A DNA stretch of 64,000 nucleotides from Clostridiaceae bacterium. GTDB lineage: Bacteria; Bacillota; Clostridia; Peptostreptococcales; Tindalliaceae. Numbering within the stretch: position 1 is the first letter of the stretch; every line of letters begins with the position of its first letter. This document shows, one piece after another, positions 57,581 through 64,000 of this stretch. Location: positions 49,317 through 113,316 of the forward strand of contig JAABSW010000007.1 in the NCBI GenBank assembly GCA_011390155.1. The letters run 5' to 3'. The notes beneath the pieces were generated by a model. The model was given only the letters and a program-made list of their open reading frames with translations. It was not told the DNA's origin and searched no databases. A program made the translations under genes and the position numbers.

Positions 57581-58387
57581 TCAGTATTCATACACCTTTG
57601 TAAACTCGTCCGGGTCCTTAACCATATCGAAGGGTACCCCACCGGATAAATAAGCGGCATCGACGGTGGAATCAACAATGACCCATTCTCCGTTTATATA
57701 CACTTCGTTCCAGGCATGGTAGCCGTCTACATGTTTTGTATAGCCTTTGACAAGTTTTGTGGGTATACCGTCACTCCGTTTCATGGCAGCCAGCAATGAG
57801 GAGTAATCATAACATATTCCCTTTTTTTCAAGAAATGTTTGTACAATGTTGGGTTTATATGCTGCCGTTAATGTTGGTATTTTATCGTAATCATACGTAT
57901 AATTTTTGATAATGTATTCGTAAATAAGATTGGCTTTTTTCCCTTCCTCTTCCAGTGCACCAATCAATTCCCTGCTTTTAAGAATTGGTTGGTCTTCCGT
58001 GTTCCAGTTTATTTCCTGGATGGAATTTAAAAACACACTGTTGGGATCTTCCATGGCCAGTTTAAGGGTTTTTGACTTTACATAACTGTAGCGTGTTCCA
58101 CCCACATTTTGCAGCACATCAATTTTATAGCTGCCATTGCCCATTTGCAGCGGATAGGTTTCAACCTTGCCATCGTTTCGCAGATCATAGGTATACCTTC
58201 CTTCCCCTTTGGTAATCATTACCTTCAAGGGACGCGAGCTTTTATAACTGATATGAACAATACCCAGGTTCAGGTCCTCCAGGTTAAAGGTAACCCCTGC
58301 AGCCTCACTCATCATGGGCACCATGACTATTAACAGGATTGTGACGATGTATTTCGCAAACCATTTTTTCATAACCCATACCTCCAC
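57581..58387 (-). CDS. Secreted transglutaminase-like domain protein
   Basis: Signal peptide; FLEKKGICYDYSSLLAAMKRSDGIPTKLVKGYTKHVDGYHAWNEVYINGEWVIVDSTVD (Cys-His-Asp pattern). Confidence 0.9.
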   Translation of the reverse strand: MEVWVMKKWFAKYIVTILLIVMVPMMSEAAGVTFNLEDLNLGIVHISYKSSRPLKVMITKGEGRYTYDLRNDGKVETYPLQMGNGSYKIDVLQNVGGTRYSYVKSKTLKLAMEDPNSVFLNSIQEINWNTEDQPILKSRELIGALEEEGKKANLIYEYIIKNYTYDYDKIPTLTAAYKPNIVQTFLEKKGICYDYSSLLAAMKRSDGIPTKLVKGYTKHVDGYHAWNEVYINGEWVIVDSTVDAAYLSGGVPFDMVKDPDEFTKVYEY

Positions 58388-58631
58388 TGCCTATATTCAT
58401 TGTTTACCCGATGACTACCACCCTGGATAACGCATTCTAACCTTCTGATGTAGTTAAAACTCCACCAGAAGCTAAGAATCCTGTTTATGATGAGTAGATC
58501 ATACAACAACCAAGGGAAAACGTCCAGTGTTTTCTCTTAACCATTACCATAAAGCTGAATTCACTACGCTGTTACCCTGTTTATGGCAGTAACAAGGCGC
58601 TTGTCGAAAACATCTGACGAAGGATATTAAA

Positions 58632-59750
58632 TCACTCTCCCTGTTCTGGCAAGTACCTGTGTATCACTTCTGGGTTTATGCAGTAGATCAACGCATCTTC
58701 CCTGGATATTTTACCCTTCTTAACCAGATTTGCCAGACTCATGTCCATGCCCACCATACCTTGCGACCTGCCTGTTTGGATGACTGCATCGATCTGAGGA
58801 ATTTTACCATCCCGTATCATGTTTCGTATGGCTGCATTAACGATCATGATTTCAAAAGCTGCCACACGACCATCTTGGTCTCCAGGGATTAACTGTTGTG
58901 AAACCACTGAATGCAGCACTGTTGATAACTGCACCCTTACCTGCTGTTGTTGATTGGCAGGGAACACATCGATAATTCGGTCGATTGTTTTGGCCGCCCC
59001 TACGGTATGAACCGTTGAGAGTACCAAGTGACCCGTTTCAGCCGCTGTCAGGGCAATGGATATTGTTTCGTAATCCCTCATCTCGCCTACAAAAATAACA
59101 TCGGGTGCTTGCCGCATGGCAGATCGCAGGGCTTTGGCATAATCTTTGGTATCCATCCCGATTTCCCGTTGATCCACCAAACTCTTTTTGTGGCTGTGCA
59201 AATATTCAATTGGGTCTTCCAGCGTAAGAATATGACAGGAGCGATTCTGGTTAATCAAATCAATGATAGCTGAAAGGGTTGTTGATTTTCCACTTCCCGT
59301 AGGTCCTGTGACAAGGATCAAGCCTTTTGTTCGTTTATGAAAATCCAGTACCGTATCAGGTATCCCCAGTTCTTGAGGATCTGGTTGTCCGAACCGTAGT
59401 ATTCTAACCGCCGCTGCCAGCGTGCCCCGCTGTGTATAGGCTGCCACCCTGAATCTACCCACCCCAGGCAATGAAATGGAAAAGTCTTTTTCACCTTCCT
59501 CTACAAACTCGTCATAATGACCTTTCTTTTCAAATAATTCTCCCACCAACCGTTGGGTGTCTTCAGGTGTAAGATCCACTTCGCCCATTTTTTTCAGCTG
59601 GCCGTCAATCTTTATGGTTGCCGGTCTTCCCACCGTTACAAATAGATCAGAGGCATTTCTTTTTACTGCTTCTTCTAATAAGCGGTTTATTTCACTCAAC
59701 TTGCACTTCCACCTCCACGTCCCTGAATTCGATGTCTTCTTTGTATTCAA
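58632..59750 (-). CDS. pilT: Type IV pilus twitching motility ATPase PilT
   Basis: KGLILVTGPTGSGKSTTLSAIIDLINQNRSCHILTLEDPIEYLH...RSAMRQAPDVIFVGEMRDYETISIALTAAETGHLVLSTVHT. Start may be the internal Leu/Met near LSEINRLLEEAV. Confidence 0.96.
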   Translation of the reverse strand: MNTKKTSNSGTWRWKCKLSEINRLLEEAVKRNASDLFVTVGRPATIKIDGQLKKMGEVDLTPEDTQRLVGELFEKKGHYDEFVEEGEKDFSISLPGVGRFRVAAYTQRGTLAAAVRILRFGQPDPQELGIPDTVLDFHKRTKGLILVTGPTGSGKSTTLSAIIDLINQNRSCHILTLEDPIEYLHSHKKSLVDQREIGMDTKDYAKALRSAMRQAPDVIFVGEMRDYETISIALTAAETGHLVLSTVHTVGAAKTIDRIIDVFPANQQQQVRVQLSTVLHSVVSQQLIPGDQDGRVAAFEIMIVNAAIRNMIRDGKIPQIDAVIQTGRSQGMVGMDMSLANLVKKGKISREDALIYCINPEVIHRYLPEQGE

Positions 59751-60282
59751 AGTCTTCTGTCACGCTTTTCCACACTGTTTTCTCCACCACTACCCGGGGA
59801 TGATCCCCTTTTGACAGGTCTATCCTATACTGAAGGGCGCTATAAAAACCAATTCGATCTTCCGTCGGAGGCAAAACAGATATTTCAGCCAGAAATACCA
59901 CATCTTCAACTTCTGTTGAGTGGTCACTTTTTGTGATTGTAACAGGCAGCTTCTTTTCAGCCACCCTACTCTCAATTGACTGCATGATGGTTTTTCCCTG
60001 ATCTGACACGTCTGTATCATCTGCCATAAAACTGGTGACATCCGCTGTTTCATCAAAAACCAGCTGGTGAAATTCAGCAGCAATCAATGCTGTCTCACTT
60101 TCCACCTGATGGTATTTTGTATTCCATTCACCATGTCTTCGTGCCACTGCTAATCCTGCATGGGCAGTCATCATGGAAAACACACCAAATACAACCAAGA
60201 CCAGCGACAGCATGATGACTAAAATTGAAGCGCTTCCTCTCCGAGGATTCATTCTGTTCATTTTTGTTCCCAGTGTTTTCAT
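59692..60282 (-). CDS. Putative pilus-locus protein (PilX-like, single N-terminal TM)
   Basis: MKTLGTKMNRMNPRRGSASILVIMLSLVLVVFGVFSMMTAHAGLAVARRH; overlaps the upstream stop as ATGA. Confidence 0.75.
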   Translation of the reverse strand: MKTLGTKMNRMNPRRGSASILVIMLSLVLVVFGVFSMMTAHAGLAVARRHGEWNTKYHQVESETALIAAEFHQLVFDETADVTSFMADDTDVSDQGKTIMQSIESRVAEKKLPVTITKSDHSTEVEDVVFLAEISVLPPTEDRIGFYSALQYRIDLSKGDHPRVVVEKTVWKSVTEDFEYKEDIEFRDVEVEVQVE

Positions 60283-60797
60283 TGGCTGGCCACCTCCCAT
60301 TCCGGCAGGTAACGTAACACTGAGAGACGGTACAAATCGGTGTATTCCTCCTGGCGCAGCAGATAGGGTTTTACCCGGTTTACCTTCACCGTCACGTGCC
60401 ATAACCCATCCAGTTGATGGGGTTCAATGTTTACCTGTACTGTGTGATAAATGGTTTGGTCTTCGTTGACCTCTTTGCCATCAACCGTCATCCACTTTTC
60501 ATTATACCATTGTTGTATTTCCACTGTGTCACCTTCGAAGGCAAAATTGGCTTGTTCAAAAAAAGGGTGAAGGGCCAACTCATTCCGTGATGAACCATCA
60601 ACCAGCTGCATAACAGTATTGGCCGTCTGTATACTTTCATCCATGTCAATGGTCTGTTGGTTAAGCCGATGTGCTGTTACGTAAATTTGGAGAGTGTAAA
60701 CACTCACCAGGCTCAGCAGCCCCACCGCCATGATGATTTCCAACAGGGAGAAACCTGCTCTTGTTCTTATCTTGCTAAACAGCATCATTGTTCCCAC
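60279..60797 (-). CDS. Prepilin-type N-terminal cleavage/methylation domain protein
   Basis: RTRAGFSLLEIIMAVGLLSLVSVYTLQIYVTAHRL. Confidence 0.88.
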   Translation of the reverse strand: MGTMMLFSKIRTRAGFSLLEIIMAVGLLSLVSVYTLQIYVTAHRLNQQTIDMDESIQTANTVMQLVDGSSRNELALHPFFEQANFAFEGDTVEIQQWYNEKWMTVDGKEVNEDQTIYHTVQVNIEPHQLDGLWHVTVKVNRVKPYLLRQEEYTDLYRLSVLRYLPEWEVASQ

Positions 60798-60816
60798 ATC
60801 CTTGTCAGGGTAATGG

Positions 60817-61380
60817 CTACTGGGTTATAGTACCCACCGATTGTTCTGTCTTTAATTCGTAATAGCCCCTCCGACTGAGGGTTTCTTTGCCAATGTCATA
60901 CGTCACTTCATATTCAATGGTTTGTCCCTGATTAATCCCATTGACATAAAGGCCATCAATTCTGGCAATGGGAAAACTGATGTCATCTTCAATGGATTCC
61001 CCGGGGCTGATCAATACTTCCCGCAGGTATCCCTGGTTGAAGTAGATCCAGGTCTCCAATGAAGTTCCATAATATTCTTCTTTTATCACCAGTGCTTTGG
61101 TTGGTAGTGATGGGTGAGGTCTGATGGAAATCATTCCCTGTTCATCGTGTTGCCGTAACCTGGTATTAATATAGGCATAGGCAGTTCGCATTTCTGACAG
61201 GCTCTCCTGCCGATCAATCAACTGTTGGGATGCCTGTTGTCCTGTAAGCACCATGGCAAAGGTTGAAACGCCAAAAACCAACAGGATCACCATTACCAAG
61301 AGCAGTTCTGTCAGTGCCCGCCCTTCATTGCGAAACAATCTTTTCTTCATGACCATTCCTCCATTACTGCCATCTTTCAT
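60817..61380 (-). CDS. Pseudopilin-like DUF4860-type protein
   Basis: NEGRALTELLLVMVILLVFGVSTFAMVLTGQQASQQL; pilin-like N-terminal helix. Confidence 0.7.
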   Translation of the reverse strand: MKDGSNGGMVMKKRLFRNEGRALTELLLVMVILLVFGVSTFAMVLTGQQASQQLIDRQESLSEMRTAYAYINTRLRQHDEQGMISIRPHPSLPTKALVIKEEYYGTSLETWIYFNQGYLREVLISPGESIEDDISFPIARIDGLYVNGINQGQTIEYEVTYDIGKETLSRRGYYELKTEQSVGTITQ

Positions 61381-61678
61381 AAACCCCGATCTGGGGCATC
61401 AGGTTTGAACCCAGGACTTCGTAATGATAAAAATAAGCCTTTTCATTCAGCACCAACCCATAATGTCTAACCAAATAATGCAAGTCAGGAGGATAGCTTC
61501 CTTCAATGGCATAGCACTGTATGGCAGCACGTTGAACAGCCTCTTCCACAAGCTGCAGGCTTTCCTCTGAAGCATCTTCACCAAAATTTTCCATACCACC
61601 GATTAAAACTAAAATCAGCATAAACAGCATGAACAGGCTCAACCAGCGACCCTGTTTTTCCCACATCATCATAATCAC
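61364..61678 (-). CDS. Small membrane-anchored pilus-locus protein
   Basis: Single N-terminal TM then AAIQCYAIEGSYPPDLHYLVRHYGLVLN, typical of pseudopilin C-terminal regions. Confidence 0.7.
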   Translation of the reverse strand: MIMMMWEKQGRWLSLFMLFMLILVLIGGMENFGEDASEESLQLVEEAVQRAAIQCYAIEGSYPPDLHYLVRHYGLVLNEKAYFYHYEVLGSNLMPQIGVYERWQ

Positions 61679-61739
61679 CTTCCCTATGTCTTAACATCTA
61701 CCACTTTTATGGGACTTTTGGTAAAACAGCTGGGTGTTT

Positions 61740-62825
61740 TCACCCAATGGTGGACAAGATCCGTACCAGGGGGAACATTACCGCCAGTAGTATGATGCCC
61801 ACAATGACAGACAACACAAACACCAGGGCAGGTTCAATGGAGGAGGTCAACCGATGTAGACTTCGTTCAGTTTCTTTCTCATAGACATTGGTGCTGCGGG
61901 CAAGAAAACCATCTAATTCGCCTGTTTGAATGCCTAGACTGACCATCTTTTTCATGAGAGATGGTATGGTAGTCATTTCATGAAAGGCTTCCTGTGGAGA
62001 ATTTCCACTTTCAATTGAATTCCGACACTGATTCAGTTCTGTTCTTGCCAGGTGGTTGTCCACAATACCTTCGCACATGGCAAGGGCTTCATTGAAGGAC
62101 AAACCTCCGCCCACCAACAGGCTCATGGCATGACTCAGACGAAAGGCAATCATTTTTCGTGTAAATGTGCCTACAACCGGGAGGGATAACCTGATTCTGT
62201 CAAATTGTCTTTTACCTTCGGCGGAACGCTGGTAAAGCCATAGCAAAGCTCCCAGGGTCAGTACACCCACCAGTAGCACGCTGCTGTATTGAAGCAGGGA
62301 CTGGCTCAGGTTAATCATTGCCCGGGTACTGGCAGGCACCTGCCCTCCAATGGATTCCAATATTTGGTGAAACAGGGGCAGCACCCGGAAAATCAGCAAC
62401 AATATGACTGCCCCCATCATGACACCCAGTATGACTGGATAGACAATGCTATTTTTCACTTTTTGTTCAATGGCATCCAGCCTCTCATAATAGGAGGATA
62501 ACCGCAGGGTTTCCTGGTCAAGTCTGCCGGTTTGTTCGGCTATGGCCAACATTCCCACCATGTATGCTGGAAACAAAGGTTGTTGACTGATACTTTCATA
62601 GAAGGTTTTTCCCCGGTACACGTCTTGGTAAAGCTGGTTCCCCACTTTTTTAAGAGTCGCGTTATCCATTTCATCTGCAAACAATTTCATCCCGTCCAAA
62701 AGTGGTATACCTGAATGAAAAATAACAGACAGCTGATAACAGAACAAGGATAACTCGGCCGGTTTCAGTGTGGCTGTTTGTCGCCGGGATTCTTCATTTG
62801 TAAGACGTTTTTTTGATTCGGACAT
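61740..62825 (-). CDS. Type II secretion system F family protein (PilC-like)
   Basis: LSLFCYQLSVIFHSGIPLLDGMKLFADE...FSHAMSLLVGGGLSFNEALAMCEGIV...SIEPALVFVLSVIVGIILLAVMFPLV. Confidence 0.93.
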   Translation of the reverse strand: MSESKKRLTNEESRRQTATLKPAELSLFCYQLSVIFHSGIPLLDGMKLFADEMDNATLKKVGNQLYQDVYRGKTFYESISQQPLFPAYMVGMLAIAEQTGRLDQETLRLSSYYERLDAIEQKVKNSIVYPVILGVMMGAVILLLIFRVLPLFHQILESIGGQVPASTRAMINLSQSLLQYSSVLLVGVLTLGALLWLYQRSAEGKRQFDRIRLSLPVVGTFTRKMIAFRLSHAMSLLVGGGLSFNEALAMCEGIVDNHLARTELNQCRNSIESGNSPQEAFHEMTTIPSLMKKMVSLGIQTGELDGFLARSTNVYEKETERSLHRLTSSIEPALVFVLSVIVGIILLAVMFPLVRILSTIG

Positions 62826-62869
62826 ACGTACACCTCCAGCATGTGTTGAATGTTACTTAGAAAAATCCT

Positions 62870-64000
62870 TTATGTTTCAGTCTTTTTATCCACACGATGC
62901 AATGCATACTTATCTGCATCTCTGCGGGAACAGATCAACTTCATGCGAACACCATCTGCTTCATGGGACAGTTCTTTGATTTCAGCGGTCTCATTGAGAT
63001 ATGAAACAACAGCACCTTTGTCATAAGGAATCAGCATTTCACAGGTTACATAATCATCAAAAAGTGTCTCTGTTACCCTCTCCATCAGTTCCTCCAACCC
63101 ATCACCGTACCTGGCTGAAAGAAAAACCGAGTTCTGTTTTACAGGCTGGCGCTGCTGCGTGGTGACAACATCCCTTTTATTATAGGCGTATATGCTGGGT
63201 ATTTCTGTGACACCAATGTCTTCCAGGGTTTTTTCAGTCACACGGATTTGTTCAAAATAGTCAGCGTTGGAATAATCCACCACATGAATCAACAGATCAG
63301 CTTCACGCACTTCTTCCAGTGTTGATCGAAAAGCTTTCACAAGGTGATGTGGCAGTTTATCAACAAACCCCACCGTGTCCGTCAACAATAACTGTCTGTT
63401 GCCTGACAGTGTTATTTTTCTTACCGCCGTCTCCAGGGTTGCAAAAAGCATATCTTTTTCCAATACCTGCTTTTCATCCAAACCGCCATAGCGGGCCATC
63501 AAAGCATTCAACAAGGTTGATTTCCCCGCATTGGTATACCCCACCAATGCCACCGACGGAATGCCTGATTTCAGACGCTGCTTTCTTTGTGTTTTTCGGT
63601 GAGCCGTCAAATCTCTCAGTTCTCTTCCTAATAATGTGATGCGGTCTTCAATATGCCGGCGATCCAGCTCCAGCTTTTTCTCTCCCACACCTCTGTTCTT
63701 TGTTCCGACTCCGCCCACCTGACGTCCCAGGGACTCTCTCAAACCTATCAACCTGGGCAGCATATATTGAAGGGCAGCCACCTCAACCTGCAGCTGGGCT
63801 TCCCTGGTTTGTGCACGTTCGGAAAAAATATCTAAAATCAGCATGGTTCTGTCAATCACTTTACACTGTAGGATCTCTTCGATGTTTCGTATTTGGGATG
63901 GCGACAGTTCATCATTGAATATGACGATCTCTGCCCCGGAGGTTTCCAGTTTTTCTGCTATTTCATCCAATTTTCCTTTTCCAATGTATGTGGTCCGGTT
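62870..64000 (-). CDS. hflX: GTPase HflX (5' end truncated by window end)
   Basis: GVGEKKLELDRRHIEDRITLLGRELRDL...VALVGYTNAGKSTLLNALM...LLTDTVGFVDKLPHHLVKAFRSTLEEV; reading continues upstream as NRTTYIGKGKLDEIAEKLE beyond the listed Met. Confidence 0.96.
   Translation of the reverse strand, partial: NRTTYIGKGKLDEIAEKLETSGAEIVIFNDELSPSQIRNIEEILQCKVIDRTMLILDIFSERAQTREAQLQVEVAALQYMLPRLIGLRESLGRQVGGVGTKNRGVGEKKLELDRRHIEDRITLLGRELRDLTAHRKTQRKQRLKSGIPSVALVGYTNAGKSTLLNALMARYGGLDEKQVLEKDMLFATLETAVRKITLSGNRQLLLTDTVGFVDKLPHHLVKAFRSTLEEVREADLLIHVVDYSNADYFEQIRVTEKTLEDIGVTEIPSIYAYNKRDVVTTQQRQPVKQNSVFLSARYGDGLEELMERVTETLFDDYVTCEMLIPYDKGAVVSYLNETAEIKELSHEADGVRMKLICSRRDADKYALHRVDKKTET

Noticed and set aside
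1-64000. CRISPR arrays, insertion sequences, prophage or large repeats
   Set aside because: No regularly spaced repeats, transposase/integrase genes or long direct repeats were seen; hairpins found are explained as terminators or operators.

Overview
A ~45-50% GC chromosomal window from an anaerobic Firmicute (Clostridia-like; inferred from gene content). It is densely coded and mostly on the minus strand. Contents in order: chemotaxis genes (MCP, cheW); a five-tRNA operon; an rph/rdgB/phosphodiesterase operon; an AMIN-domain amidase; a pcrA-ligA-thiamine-type ABC-HypE-like operon; an ECF sigma/anti-sigma/lipoprotein cassette; an FNR-type regulator divergent from a nitrosative/oxidative-stress operon (Ric/ScdA, flavodiiron protein, DUF1858, unknown, hemerythrin); nifJ; a xanthine-dehydrogenase-type molybdenum hydroxylase with a purine permease; an NMT1-domain histidine kinase with a response regulator; an amino-acid ABC transporter; cysE-cysK; and a type IV pilus locus ending in hflX. 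The strongest non-obvious signals are two genes whose reading frames are interrupted by a single in-frame TGA that looks like selenocysteine: a membrane-anchored peroxiredoxin-like protein with a UxxC motif (25696-26316, minus), which the ORF track splits in two, and a small Cys-Sec 'CC/Se / HesB-like' protein (46320-46610, minus), which the ORF track misses. In both, a hairpin with a GG apical loop begins exactly 20 nt after the UGA, as expected for bacterial SECIS elements. Other leads are a CheY fusion to an apparent MpsC/DUF2294 domain beside the NMT1 kinase, a J-domain/degenerate-GGDEF fusion, a terminator-ended leader upstream of the xanthine permease that I could not assign to a riboswitch class, an ECF-type autoregulatory promoter, and a domain shared between the anti-sigma factor and the adjacent lipoprotein. 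No CRISPR array, transposon or prophage was seen. All homology calls are from reading the sequence; no database search was run.
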